The notes: a model not told the origin generated them from the letters alone. Numbered from the stretch's first letter, positions 28,536-56,739 are shown. The stretch: 64,000 bases of DNA from Amorphochlora amoebiformis (GCA_054601695.1 BAAHQB010000064.1:1-64000); one strand, 5' to 3'. Numbers and translations: made by a program.

Positions 28536-28838
28536 AGCAGAAGGTTTGTGATGTTTCCACATGTACCAGTGTTGTAAAGGGCTCCTGGTTCGAGTTGTGA
28601 GATCCGCCATCCTAGAATCGTACCTAGACTTGGACATGGACTTGGACTTGGACTTGGACTTGGACTCGAACTTGGACACGCTGTTGTTTTGATGCTCCAT
28701 TTGAGGTGAATTGTAATCATAGGTGGAGTTGGAGTTGGAGTTGCTGTTGTTGTCATTGTCATGCTCCCTTCGAGCTCGAATGCTGGGACTCGGGGATCTA
28801 CGAAAGGGTTCACTCAGACTCACTTTTCCACTAGGCAT
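28536..28838 (-). CDS. Putative first exon, Ser/Asn/Lys-rich N terminus
   Basis: A true ATG at 28838-28836 opens a 101-codon exon ending in phase 0 at a GTATAC donor. The peptide is hydrophilic: SPSPS and RARRE, then Asn/Ser and Lys/Ser repeats coded by hexamers (GACTTG on the + strand), then [16 protein letters not shown]. It begins only about 210 bp beyond the stop of the GT49 gene at 29050. Its phase and strand allow it to be the cytosolic N terminus of the GT49-GT47 gene, whose next recognised exon is 25266-25595 (phase 0). It could equally be a separate gene. Confidence 0.45.
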
Positions 28839-29049
28839 AGTGTTTTAGGTTCTCATCTAGCGTTAGGCACTCACTAGGTCCTTACCTAGCGAAGTGTTAG
28901 CTTTTGAAGCTGATTGTGTTTTGGTGAGGGTTCAAGTTGTGCGTTTTCGAAGGTGATTAGGGTTCAAGTTGTGCGTTTTCGAACGTGATTGTGTTTTGGT
29001 GAGGGTTCAAGTTGTGTGTTTTCGAAGGTGATTGTGTTTTGGTGAGGGT

Positions 29050-32933
<3,884 letters not shown>

Positions 32934-34140
32934 GCACAGAACAAACAAAATTAAAATACTAACATTGCGCACTGAGGGATTATATTCTTTCCAGTTGGGA
33001 ATAGGCTTTTTTTAACTGTTTTCGAGCGGTGCATACGTCTTGTCGTCTATTGCATCACGCAAGTGAAGGTCTTCGAAAATCCCTCCCACTTTCACCATAG
33101 AGGCACCATCCGATACGTTCTCCTCGTTCCCTCGAATGTCCGCCCGGATTGCAAACACTGCAAACGTCAAATAGAAGAGACCTCTCATCCGCCGCTGCCG
33201 TCATCCACAATCCCTCCTCCAACTGGTCATTTTCGGAATCCAAATCATGGAGGTCGGGACCCAAATTTATATCCGCCGGGATTCCGCCTGAGTACATCGG
33301 GCTGTGTCACGCTAGTTCAAGCCGAGATTTTTGGAGATGGCGATTGATAACTTAGAATTGGATTGGGTGGAATTACCTGAATAGATATTCAGGTGGTTTG
33401 TGCATCGATGTTAACCAAACCCTGAATGCACGCAGGTGTCAACAGAAAGTCATATCTCAGGGGTAAAAGAAGACATTGCTGTGAATATATATGCAATCAT
33501 TGTAATGTTTCAGACATGTCATAGAAAATGTTGTTTGATAGATTGCTGAAGAAGGCTGGACAACAATCCAATGTTCTTTCACCGCGTGGGGGTTTGTTAT
33601 TCCCACCAAACAGTCATCTAACTACCAATGCGCATTTCTTTGATTTAGATAAAGTTCAGAGTATTCTGATGTATTTGCGCAAGTTGGTGGATAGAATGTT
33701 CTAAAATACACCGCAAGAGAGGGTTCAAAAGCATAGGGACTAGAGGGAAGGCTGAAGCCATATAAATCTAGATAAATGCATCCATCGTTTGCATCGATAG
33801 TCTCGAGATACTATCGCAGTTTAGGAATAATAATATAAAATATTTTCTAAATTCACATCATCAGATTCTCTACATTACTGTGATTCAGCTCTCCTAACTG
33901 TAGACTCACCTACTACTGCATGTATTAGATTATACCGTGGGCTGGCCATCGATAACATTGTCTAGATTCTAGATATTGTCTACGCTCAGGGCCTACACAC
34001 TGCGCATTGGGCGGCGGAGATATCCAGAGCACTATGGCATAGGCTGCAAGTTTATTAGTAAGATCGTTTATTCAGTCGGTACTATATTCACTAGATTCCG
34101 ATGGCACTCCTATTCACTGCCGATGTCATAGTATACCATT
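32934..34140. other. Region upstream of the GT49 gene
   Basis: Unique sequence, presumably promoter and 5' leader of the GT49 gene up to about 33350, then AT-rich unique DNA to 34140. An ATG-initiated frame (from about 33098 leftward) runs in phase with the 32933 exon but meets TAA at about 33011-33013. I see no other gene. Confidence 0.45.
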
Positions 34141-34846
34141 ACAACGTATATATATATATATACATATATATATTCTTATATATTACATATATCATACTTT
34201 AGGTACGGAAAAGATGTATATATATATATATAACATGGTATACATAAATACATGAATATACGAATAAATCTGGCAATGTGAGTGTGAATGATTATGAATG
34301 ATTCTGTGTCACAAACTTCAACTAGTTCAAGTTTGTCCATTTAATTTCAGAGCTTGCTAAACTCGGTCTTCGATCACATCAACAAACATTTCGCCTTCTT
34401 CTTCTTTCTTCCCTTCGCCTGAACACCACGTGCCAAATCAAATTATCAACACCAAATGGCGAATGATATTATACAATTAACAAAACGCAGATACTTTCAA
34501 TATTGTGTTATGTTGAGATTTGTACAACAGCTAGATAAAGCTTCAAGCTACATTCTAGACTCATGTATTACATATACATGTACATAAATGCGTACATATG
34601 ACTATGTACGTATGTAAATCACATCATCTAAAGCACAGATATGATATGTACAATATCATTATATATATTTGTATATGAATTTATATATAAACATATGCAT
34701 ATATATATATATATACATATATAAATAAATAATATATATATATATATATATATGTGTATGTATATTTATATATATGTGTATATATATTATTTATATATTA
34801 TATATATATGTATAAATATATATAAATATATAATATATATAATATA

Positions 34847-34877
<31 letters not shown>

Positions 34878-34928
34878 ATCATGTACTATACATACCTATA
34901 TATATATATGTATCATGTAATATACATA

Positions 34929-35014
<86 letters not shown>

Positions 35015-35108
35015 TAATGTTATATTTCCATAAATATATACGTTACGTATCATATTGATTTATAAGTATATGCTTAAATCTAAATTATACATAAATACAT
35101 AAATACAA

Positions 35109-35183
<75 letters not shown>

Positions 35184-35268
35184 ATATAAATGTATATATA
35201 TATATATATACATAAGATTATATATATATATACATATATACACATACATATACATACATACACATAAA

Positions 35269-35308
<40 letters not shown>

Positions 35309-35335
35309 TGAATATGGAAACAATATGCATATATT
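34141..35335. repeat. AT-rich unique DNA and (TA)n
   Basis: 34150-34250 and 34670-35310 are TA tracts; 34260-34660 is unique AT-rich sequence. A short poly-Phe/poly-Glu-coding CTT run at about 34390-34420 is open on both strands but unassigned. Confidence 0.8.
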
Positions 35336-35337
35336 GA

Positions 35338-35401
35338 TTATGTTCTAAAGAAGAGACCCCTTTCGACTTTGATCGGACTGGGTGCGCCGCGTATATCACG
35401 T
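35338..35401 (-). CDS. Candidate terminal exon, orphan
   Basis: After acceptor TTTATAG (35402-35408) a reverse frame reads [20 protein letters not shown] and ends at TAA 35338-35340. Composition is coding-like and unlike the surrounding TA repeat. No family is recognised. It may belong with the candidates at 36506-36566 and 38264-38321. Confidence 0.3.
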
Positions 35402-35449
35402 CTATAAATACCATACCGTGTTAGAAAATATTTATGCACACAAATATAC

Positions 35450-36480
<1,031 letters not shown>

Positions 36481-36505
36481 CATACATATATGAATATATA
36501 TCGAC

Positions 36506-36566
36506 CCTTGTGTAGTCTGGATAAATTGGGTAAATCTCTGTTGAGGACCCCAGCAATCCTCCGCAC
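36506..36566 (-). CDS. Candidate exon, orphan
   Basis: Bounded by acceptor GCTTAG and donor GTCGAT on the reverse strand; one frame reads [20 protein letters not shown]. It is an isolated unique island in TA repeat. No family is recognised. Confidence 0.25.
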
Positions 36567-36589
36567 CTAAGCATTACATCCACACACAC

Positions 36590-37015
36590 AATGCATATGT
36601 CAATGCACATCATAGGTCAATGCACATCATAGGTCAATGCACATCATATGTCAATGCACATCATAGGTGAATGCACATCATATGTCAATGCACATCATAT
36701 GTCAATGCACATCATATGTCAATGCACATCATATGTCAATGCACATCATATGTCAATGCACATCATATGTCAATGCACATCATATGTCAATGCACATCAT
36801 ATGTCAATGCACATCATAGGTCAATGCACATCATATGTCAATGCACATCATAGGTCAATGCACATCATATGTCAATGCACATCATAGGTCAATGCACATC
36901 ATATGTCAATGCATATCATATGTCAATGCACATGTCAATGCACATCATATGACAATGCACATCATATGTCAATGCACACCATATGTCAATGCACATCCTA
37001 TGACAATGCACATGA
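36590..37015. repeat. 17-bp minisatellite (AATGCACATCATATGTC)
   Basis: About 24 tandem copies with few substitutions (ATATGTC/ATAGGTC). 17 bp is not a multiple of three, so the long peptides it encodes are artefacts. Downstream 37020-37240 holds looser GATATGCATTGCATTGCAGT duplications. Confidence 0.95.
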
Positions 37016-37239
37016 TATACATTGTGTAACGGTGACATAATAATACGCATTCAGCCATTTGCATGCACGTGAATGCGCATGATATGCATTGCATTGCAGT
37101 ATATGTGACATGATATGCATTGCATTGCAGTATATATGACATGATATACATTACATTGCAGTATATATCACATCATAATTTCCATCTAACCATTACATGC
37201 ACCTCAATTTGCTTCACACTACATTATGTAACAATCACT

Positions 37240-38263
<1,024 letters not shown>

Positions 38264-38321
38264 CCGTAAGCGTTGCACGTGCACCCGAACCCACTCATCG
38301 CTCTCATAGTTTACGATATAA
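38264..38321 (-). CDS. Candidate exon, orphan
   Basis: Acceptor TTGTTTCAG, donor GTCAAT; the reverse frame reads [19 protein letters not shown], a compact beta-type sequence. Unrecognised. The good polypyrimidine acceptor and coding-like composition are the only support. Confidence 0.35.
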
Positions 38322-38461
38322 CTGAAACAATAGAAAACTATATATATATATATTATATTATTTTTAATTGAACTCATACGGTCCTTATCATAAATATAGA
38401 TAATGTTCATATACATACATGTATATACTATATATATATATATGTATAAATATATGTGTAA

Positions 38462-38529
<68 letters not shown>

Positions 38530-38587
38530 GTATATATATAAGCATGTATTTTTATATGTAACATAATATGCAATTAAACCTATAGGT

Positions 38588-38635
<48 letters not shown>

Positions 38636-38639
38636 TATA

Positions 38640-39850
38640 CATATACGCAGAGATATTGTGCATAGATGTCAGTATAGACCGGTCTAGGCGAATGTACGTT
38701 TGGAGAGAAGGAAGGCCAAGCTCGTCGAGAGATCTGTTAAGTGATATCATCCATCATTCACTAACGACCTTTACTACTTCTTGGCTGGCGTAGCACCGTG
38801 TGAATACCCATCTTAGGCTTCTTGTTTAAATAGCTCAAATGGTGATATTGCTACTGCCTTAAAAATACATGTAAGACATCGTGATGTTCTAAAAGTGACT
38901 CATATCGCGATATTGGTCATTTGCTACACCTTGAAGTACCTTACACCGTCATATTCTAGACTACGTCACTGAAATCACGAATGGTGAATTTATTACACCG
39001 TTATATACTTTACATGGGCATATCCTAGATTATATATATAGCTTCAATCGTCATATCGTAGACGTTAGATTATATATCTTACATCAAAATATCCTAGATC
39101 TTGGTCCTAGTGCTCATCGTAAACTGAACTTACCCTATTACTGGATTACACCCTTACTACATTACATCGTATTCTTCTAAATATTGCCATCGCACTCTAT
39201 TACATCCTTTAGCCATTTTAGTTTACAACCTTCTGAAACACGTTACATCGTGATATATGGCGTCCTAAACACGTTACATCGTGATATTAGGCGTCTTAAA
39301 CACGTTACGTCATCTTAGACGTCTTAGATCACGATGAAACGAATTTTAGACGTCTTACACAGGAACACGTGACATCGTGATATAAGGCGTCTTAAACACG
39401 TTACGTTGTGCTAGTGGGCGTCTTAAACACTATACGTGACCTTGGACGTCTTAAATACGTTTCATCATGATCTTAGACGTCTTAAATACGTTTCACCATG
39501 ATCTTAGACGTCTTAAACATGAACACGTTACATCGTGATATAAGGCGTCCTAAACACGTAACGTGATAGTAGGCGTCTGAAATAAGTTATATCGTGATCA
39601 CACTAGACGTCTAAAACATGTTACATCGTGATCACACTGGACGTCTAAAACATTTTACATCGCGATCTTCGACAAGACTCTATGTACAACATGTTGGTCT
39701 TACAATAGACTATGAGTTGAACATATAACCACTACATGCTCAACCATGAGAGTACATCCAGACAAGTTCCAGTACATAATATACATCCAACATAAAACTA
39801 CCTACCTTTAAAACTAATCATCTTTCAAAATGTTATATTAAATGTAACAC
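38640..39850. repeat. Unique DNA with degenerate CGTCTTAAACACGTTACATCGTGATA array
   Basis: 38640-39230 is unique with weak similarity to the following array. 39230-39680 consists of diverged units of about 30 bp centred on GGCGTCTTAAACACGTTACATCGTGAT. No coding frame of note. Confidence 0.75.
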
Positions 39851-39856
39851 AAACAA

Positions 39857-39940
<84 letters not shown>

Positions 39941-40059
39941 ATTCGCGTATATTTATACACAGTATAATATGTATGTATATATATATATATATATATATAA
40001 TATATCTTATATATATAGGTTCAATTCCTCTCTGTGGTGTATATAGAGGGATACTTGAC

Positions 40060-48427
<8,368 letters not shown>

Positions 48428-48438
<11 letters not shown>

Positions 48439-48660
48439 CTAAATCAATACCATACATACATCATATCAATAACATATTATCGAAAACATTATATATATAG
48501 AGAGAGAGAGAGCCTTCTTCAACTAAATCAAACCGATCCACACATCATATCAATAATATATTATCAAAGACATATATGTGTGTATACATATATATAATAT
48601 ATGTATAATGTGTGTATATATAGCCTTCTTCAACTGAATCAAAACGATCCATGTCACTAA
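48428..48660. repeat. Triplicated ankyrin exon acceptor
   Basis: GCCTTCTTCAACTAAATCAA and its flank occur three times (about 48428, 48511, 48622). On the reverse strand each copy gives TTGATTTAG followed by the first bases of exon 48397-48438, so three near-identical 3' splice sites lie in tandem. Confidence 0.9.
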
Positions 48661-48664
48661 TATA

Positions 48665-48672
48665 TTATCGAA

Positions 48673-48717
<45 letters not shown>

Positions 48718-48885
48718 ATATATCTTTGTACACACGCAGATGTAAATGCATTATATACACAGACATATATATATATATGTGTGTGTATATATATATTATA
48801 TATATATATGTATATGTGTGTGTATATGTATATTTGTGTGTGTGTGTAAGGGATACATAATATATATATATATATAAATATATAC

Positions 48886-48919
<34 letters not shown>

Positions 48920-48957
48920 ATGTGTGTATATATAGTATGAAAATTCATACATATGTG

Positions 48958-49008
<51 letters not shown>

Positions 49009-49344
49009 GCCTATGCATTTACTCATTTATTCATAGTATTGACTTTCTCATATATATGTAAATGCAAAATGTATTAATGCACAAACAGATATGTGTATAT
49101 ATATGTGTATATGTATATGTATGTGTGTGTGTCTTACTCATTTAAATATATATATATCTATATATATATATATACATATATGTATATGTATATATATTAT
49201 ATATTTGTATGTGTGTATATATATATATGTATGTGTGTGTATGTGTGTATATATAAATATATATATATATACATACATATATATATATATATACATATAT
49301 ATATGTATGTATGTATATGTGTGTATGTGTGTGTGTATATCTGT

Positions 49345-49408
<64 letters not shown>

Positions 49409-49525
49409 GACCACGGGTAGACGGACCTCCAACGCGAATGTAAGGAGCATTTCAGACGCCTTTATATATTCATATACATATGTATATATATATATATATT
49501 AATATATATATATATATATATATGT

Positions 49526-49565
<40 letters not shown>

Positions 49566-49657
49566 TTGTATTATATATATATGTATATATATATATATTG
49601 TTTTATATTTACATATATACATATGTATTAAATTAAATTTTCTGTATGTATATACAA

Positions 49658-49705
<48 letters not shown>

Positions 49706-49750
49706 GTATGTATGTATGTGTATATGTATATATATTAACAATTTCCGTAT
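48665..49750. repeat. (TA)n/(GT)n tracts
   Basis: TA repeat with GT blocks. A unique 48-bp island at 49411-49459 (reverse reading [16 protein letters not shown], bounded by AAAG and GTCATA) could be an exon but is unassigned. Confidence 0.85.
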
Positions 49751-50335
49751 ATAGAGTTTTTAGAGCAATAATATAAGTGATAAATATCCCTAGGGTACAG
49801 AGATAGACTCAAAGATACGCTAGAGATCGCCGGAGATCCCGAGATTGCTGCTCATTGTTTCTTGCGTACTACCAGGTACAACTTGACACGACTCGGCATC
49901 ACCCCGTACTACCCGGTCTTGACAGGTTTCACACCATTGCCGACTTATGCTCCGGAAATTCCCGAACATTCACGGGTTCGATGCGTTGGCCTACTACTGT
50001 CTAGCAAGTTGACTACAGTACAAGTGCCATGATCGGGTTTGAGTACTACTACCTAGAACTCACCACCCACTACCGTCTAGACTGGACTACCGTCTAGACT
50101 GGACTACCGTCTAGACTGTACTATCGTCTAGACTGTACTACCGTCTAGACTGTACTACCGTCTAGACTGTAGTAAACGCCTAGACTGTAGTGGAGTGTAC
50201 TACCGTCTAGACGGTAGTATACGCCTAAACTGTAGTAGCGTCTAGACTATACTGCCGTCTAGACTATACTGCCGTCTAGACTATACTACCGCTAGACTAC
50301 CGTCCTGCCCTATGGACCGTTGTTTTAACAACATA
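49751..50335. repeat. Unique segment and CCGTCTAGACTGTACTA array
   Basis: 50075-50295 holds 12-13 units of about 18 bp, each with the palindrome TCTAGA. 49800-50000 contains the GAGATCG and CCCGGT motif cluster. Confidence 0.85.
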
Positions 50336-50337
50336 CG

Positions 50338-50386
<49 letters not shown>

Positions 50387-50506
50387 ATGTATATATTTAT
50401 ATTGTATATTATATTATATATACGGATGTATATTTACATAAAATATAAATATTTTTTTCACCCCAATAAATAGTATTGAATATAGCGATATACATACATA
50501 TGTGTG

Positions 50507-50559
<53 letters not shown>

Positions 50560-50564
<5 letters not shown>

Positions 50565-50797
50565 CATATTTGTATTGCCTTTCGGGAAAAGTGTCGATTT
50601 TGTTTGGTGTTGGTTTTGGCATGGCTTTGGCTTTGGGTGACAGCATTGCCACCATGGTTGAGCGCATAAGTATTGCTCTTATAACTCCCATGCGTCCTAT
50701 CCGCCCCATCCGTCCCATCCGTCCCATAGGTCCCATAGGCCCCATAGGTCCTATCGTAATCGCCCTGGGGATTCTCAAATTCCACCTTGACGATAAC
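50560..50797 (-). CDS. Candidate exon with Gly/Tyr/Thr/Asp repeat
   Basis: Reverse frame after CATCTAG reads [16 protein letters not shown] then (Y/D)GT repeats, then a Ser/Gln/Lys-rich tail running into CA repeat. The opposite strand is also open (hydrophobic, [12 protein letters not shown]), so strand choice is uncertain. No family. Confidence 0.25.
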
Positions 50798-50897
50798 TAG
50801 ATGTGTGTATATGGATAACTATACGTATAAATTTCGATTTATATAAGCACATACATACGTACATTGAACACACACACGCACACATACACAAACATTT

Positions 50898-50965
<68 letters not shown>

Positions 50966-51152
50966 CATGCAGTATATGTGTATAAGTATGTATATATATA
51001 TATATATATATGTATATTATATATATATATATATATATATAACATATTATAATTTATTATATATATATATATATATATATAAATATAATACAAAAAAGTA
51101 TGCAAATACATGTATGTTTGGTGGTAGTTGAAGCAAAACCTTTTTTTTTCAG

Positions 51153-51581
51153 CTTTCGTCCGGTTTTGCGATCGCGTTCGTTAGCTTTCATTTGCCTCAA
51201 CAAATCTATCTTGCCACACAAACCAAACTTGTGGAATCTGATATCAAAAACCTAACCTCAACCTCAACACCACACACGTGCCACTTGCAACAGGAGCCTG
51301 CCACCAACAACACATCAACCCAAACACCATGCACGTTCCACTTTGAAGTCCAATTGAACATCACGGTTATCGACGTTCCAACTACAATTCGACATGTTTG
51401 TTGCTCGAATTACGTAAGAATGTGCTTTGAATATCTCTCTATGAAGCCTGAAATGAAACATCTACAAGCTTGGTCAACATGCACTGGCACCGTGTTATTC
51501 AAACTAGTCAACCAAACCAATCGCAACAAACTAGGAAAGAAAAAGCGGGGAAAGCGGAGACAGGGGATGCTTAGACCTTAA
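51153..51581 (+). CDS. Candidate terminal exon of unknown protein
   Basis: A strong acceptor (nine T followed by CAG, 51142-51152) precedes a 142-codon open frame ending TAA. It starts hydrophobic ([20 protein letters not shown]), has a Thr/Ser-rich centre, a beta-like segment ([20 protein letters not shown]), several cysteines and a basic end ([13 protein letters not shown]). It is the longest repeat-free open frame between 33 and 56 kb. No upstream exon was found and no family is recognised. 51582-51900 is unique non-coding sequence. Confidence 0.4.
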   Translation, partial: LSSGFAIAFVSFHLPQQIYLATQTKLVESDIKNLTSTSTPHTCHLQQEPATNNTSTQTPCTFHFEVQLNITVIDVPTTIRHVCCSNYVRMCFEYLSMKPEMKHLQAWSTCTGTVLFKLVNQTNRNKLGKKKRGKRRQGMLRP

Positions 51582-51904
51582 GGCGCCAGGTTGTGACCCG
51601 ACAGCATGTAGCAACTTTTTTTGCTACACGACCGTGTGTAACACGTTGTCACATGCAGTGGCCCAGTGGGTTCTCCTGGAATTGTGGTTTGTGTCTGCCG
51701 GTCGAGACTCGCGATGACTATGAATTATGGACAAGACACACGGTCTGTCCAACTATGTGAGAAAAGAGTACCAAACCTAAGCTCAAGCGAGTGAGTGAAG
51801 GTAATTGCTCCAGTTGTGTAACATCTATTATATTATCTAGAATGTTTATTCCAGAATTCGAAATATTCGTTGCTTGCTTATAATCTAGATAATATTAATG
51901 CATA

Positions 51905-52340
<436 letters not shown>

Positions 52341-52861
52341 TATGATATATGTAGTATACGGTACAAATATAATTATAGAACTTAGACTAGTCCAACACAC
52401 ATCATACCTCGAAATATCAAGTTATCTAATTCATTTTTGATTTAGTAAAATCCATAAAAATGTCAAGCTCTACCCAGGTTTAGCCACGTCCATATCTTCT
52501 ACTAACTACAAGCCTTGCAATTGTCTAGTTGTGACATTGTTAATTAATATAATCAATAGAATCAGATTGAATATTAATTTTGCTGATTCAGATAGCGCTG
52601 AATCGACTAGAACTCCTAGAACTCGACTAGATCTTTTAGATGCACTCCAGCTACACAGCTACTAGTAGTAGCTTAGTAGAAGCTAGTAGCTACTATGTCG
52701 ATGTCCACCGTATTTGCCGCCATTGACCCTAGCTATACGCATCTATTATAATATACGATATCTAAACCATGAATTCTATACTATGCTAATCTAGACATCA
52801 ATAACATATACTAACCCACCAAATATTACTGCGTTGCGGCAAGCACATGAAGTCCTTACAC
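52341..52861. other. Unique AT-rich stretch
   Basis: Contains short CTAGAACTCGACTAGA-like duplications (52600-52690). I see no gene. Confidence 0.5.
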
Positions 52862-52957
52862 ATTCGGATCCGTGTAGTCCCAGTCCATGTGTCTCTGATG
52901 TCCGGCAAGCACATCAAGTTCGCACACATCCGGATCCGTGGTTCTCTCACGTACAAC
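52862..52957 (-). CDS. Candidate exon with internal duplication
   Basis: Acceptor TTTGACAG, donor GTGTAAGG; 32 codons reading [21 protein letters not shown] 33-bp segment containing CGGATCCG is duplicated within and just beyond the exon. Its phase permits joining from a donor inside the 53801-54200 region. Unrecognised. Confidence 0.3.
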
Positions 52958-53014
52958 CTGTCAAACAAGATGCAACACAATAGTATTACATACAACTGAG
53001 AACTGGGTATATGC

Positions 53015-53022
53015 ATGCATGC

Positions 53023-53053
<31 letters not shown>

Positions 53054-53082
53054 AATATATCTATATATATATATATATATCT

Positions 53083-53157
<75 letters not shown>

Positions 53158-53163
53158 ATATTA

Positions 53164-53196
<33 letters not shown>

Positions 53197-53248
53197 TATA
53201 CGTATATATATATATATATATATAATATATATATACGTATAATATATA

Positions 53249-53301
<53 letters not shown>

Positions 53302-53505
53302 CTATATGTATATATATATTATATTGAGAACATTGACATAGATATATATACAAATATCCTCATGCATATATACAAATATCCTCATGCATATATACAAATA
53401 TCCCCATGCCCCTCGCAACATTCAAAGATCTCTCCCGCTATGTCTAACCGATTACGTACGCATATTCAGAAAACAAGTGTATGTACATACATATATATGT
53501 ATATA

Positions 53506-53545
<40 letters not shown>

Positions 53546-53546
53546 T

Positions 53547-53578
<32 letters not shown>

Positions 53579-53594
53579 TGTATTCGTATATATA

Positions 53595-53671
<77 letters not shown>

Positions 53672-53679
53672 GCACACAA

Positions 53680-53726
<47 letters not shown>

Positions 53727-53740
53727 CATTATAAATATTA
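53015..53740. repeat. (TA)n/(CA)n and a 21-bp repeat
   Basis: TA tracts to 53320, four copies of ATACAAATATCCTCATGCAT at 53345-53405, then TA and CA tracts. Confidence 0.9.
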
Positions 53741-54200
53741 TTGAGCAGGTCTGAGAGCACATGGGAGGGTTTGGGTTCGGGTTCGGGTTCGGGTCTTGAC
53801 TTAATTTGCCGAATCGCTACTTCCCCTGCTTTCAACGTTTTCGCTGCTTTTCCTGCTTTCCCCGTTTTGGGTGTTTTCGCCGTTGTCAGTGCCTTCCCTG
53901 CTTTTCTTTCGGACGGAAGGCTTTTTGCGCCGAGGTATAGAATTTAGGTCCAGCTCAAGGTGAACGGAATTTGACGACTTGTACTTTGAGACTGAACAGC
54001 ATGTTATTCGTGTTATATAGAGCCTCATATATACGATATATTGATGTAGCGAAAGGTTTATCCATGTCCATGTAGATGTGCATTTGTACGTATTTGAGGA
54101 ATGGGTTGGTTGGTAGTTGACCCTGTTGTGAGCGATAGGGTTCGATGGGGTAGAAACCGAACGAACGGACCAGGGCGGTTGACGCCTACTCGTAAGGATA
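53741..54200 (-). CDS. Candidate coding region, frame unresolved
   Basis: Two reverse frames look protein-like. One reads [40 protein letters not shown] and [13 protein letters not shown]; the other gives a Lys/Ser/Glu-rich C terminus ([14 protein letters not shown] ... SSDSAN) ending at TAA 53801. An Arg-Pro-Glu repeat is also coded at 53755-53800. An intron may join them. No family is recognised. Confidence 0.3.
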
Positions 54201-54249
54201 TATGTATACAATGTATCCACATATGTTATATGTTTACACGCACACATAC

Positions 54250-54280
54250 ATATATATATATATACATACACATATATATA

Positions 54281-54331
<51 letters not shown>

Positions 54332-54389
54332 TACACATTTAGGTACACGTATATATATTCAACACGCACATTCACATGTATTTACTTCC

Positions 54390-54458
<69 letters not shown>

Positions 54459-54506
54459 GTAACTATATTTGTACTATATAAATTCTCTATCTAACAAAAG
54501 GTAAAC

Positions 54507-54544
<38 letters not shown>

Positions 54545-54647
54545 ATAGGTATGTATAAATATATGTGTGTATATACAATGTAGAATATTACATGCAAATG
54601 TATCTTCCAATTAAAAAGAATACACACAAGACAATTTATACCGTTTT

Positions 54648-54704
<57 letters not shown>

Positions 54705-54772
54705 CATACGTATATAATATATTATACATATATATATACATTATATACATATATATTTATATATATATAACA

Positions 54773-54817
<45 letters not shown>

Positions 54818-54960
54818 GTATTGTTTTGGTGTGTTTTATACATGTTATTGTTACAGGCACAAACATATTGCAAATACATATACGTATATATATATATATA
54901 TATATATCTAGATATATATATATATATGTATTATTTACACACACACACATACACACACAC

Positions 54961-55055
<95 letters not shown>

Positions 55056-55320
55056 TGCCTATGCGCTGTGGATATATGGATACATACATCCATATGTATA
55101 TATACACATATGTATAGATATGCATATATTATATAATGTGATATGTATATAGGTACTTGTAGGTGAGAGGCACTATCTAAACGTATGACGCGATATCGAC
55201 CAATCTTTCGGGAATCCTCAAGGAGTCTAATCAATACATCAAGTATAATACATATAAATATATAATATATTCATGCATATATATATATATATATATATGT
55301 GTATTCATACATACACACAC

Positions 55321-55361
<41 letters not shown>

Positions 55362-55490
55362 TATATGCATTTAATAGTATATATATGTATGTATAATAAT
55401 TATGAATGTTTATGTGAACACCAACATGAGTTCGACTCGACCTCAAATATAACCCCAAACGATACAATCATATATCTATATGTATTATAT

Positions 55491-55547
<57 letters not shown>

Positions 55548-55570
55548 TAACACATGTACACACATGTATA

Positions 55571-55668
<98 letters not shown>

Positions 55669-55789
55669 CCATATAATGCTGTACAGTACATACACACACA
55701 TATAAATATACATACATATTATATATACATATATATATATATATGTTTAAAAATATATATACACATATATGTATCTATATATTATATAT

Positions 55790-55853
<64 letters not shown>

Positions 55854-56017
55854 CATGCATATTGTAATGCATATCAAAATGTGTATTTTTACACTTTGTA
55901 TATACACATACATATACTTTATATATATATATATATACATACATACATATTATGTATATATTATATACATACACATAAATATTAGATATAAGATATATGT
56001 GTATATACATATATTAT

Positions 56018-56049
<32 letters not shown>

Positions 56050-56092
56050 CTATGTGTATATATTATGTAGGTTTACACGAATATATACATAC

Positions 56093-56140
<48 letters not shown>
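54250..56140. repeat. (TA)n tracts with small unique islands
   Basis: TA repeat dominates. Islands: 54560-54650 (nothing seen), 55155-55235 (reverse frame [16 protein letters not shown] between AG and GTACCT, possible exon), 55400-55480 (unassigned). Confidence 0.85.
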
Positions 56141-56146
<6 letters not shown>

Positions 56147-56739
56147 CATGTCTAACATATGTACGGTTGAATTGCCATAACACACGCAAGGAAACATTGA
56201 TAATACCTATTAACCATAACCATGGAAGCATGGAAAAACCCAAACCTAGGAAATGTTGGTAATACCTAGAAACCCTAACCATAGAACCATGGAAGAATTA
56301 AACCTTTGCACTAGCATCCTCCCCAGTCCTCGTCCTCGATTTTCCGGTCGAATGTAGAGTCTCTGAAGCTCACACCAATCGTTCCCTCCTTTGCGCATCG
56401 CCGCCAATCCCACAGCAACTAATTAGACCAGACAACTAATTAGGCCAGGCAACTAATCAAATAAGACAACTAATTAGACCCGGCAACTAATTAGACCAAC
56501 CAACTAATTAGACCCGACAATTAATTGGACCAGGTATAATTAGATTAGGCAACTAATTAACCAGACCAGGCATCTAATTTAGACCAGGCAATTAATTAGA
56601 CCGGGCAATTAATTAACTAGACCAGGCAACTAATTAGACCAGGCAGGTAATTAACTAGACCAGGCATCTAATTAGACCAGGCAACTTGTTAGACCAGGCA
56701 ACTAGCAGACCAGGAAACTAATTTAGAGCTGGCAAGTAA
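56141..56739. repeat. Short duplication and AACTAATTAGACCAGGC array
   Basis: 56165-56290 is an imperfect direct duplication of about 59 bp. 56415-56740 is an 18-bp tandem (CAACTAATTAGACCAGG) of about 17 units directly downstream of the next gene's stop codon. Confidence 0.9.

Noticed and set aside
36648-36887. Met-Ser-Met-His repeat protein
   Set aside because: Translation of a 17-bp minisatellite; the 17-residue period is simply three units, and both overlapping frames read alike.
56163-56285. Reverse-strand peptide RYYQHFLGLGFSMLPWLWL resembling the first helix of the gamma-secretase subunit PEN-2
   Set aside because: The DNA is an imperfect 59-bp direct duplication, only one motif fits, and no exon for the rest of PEN-2 was found nearby.
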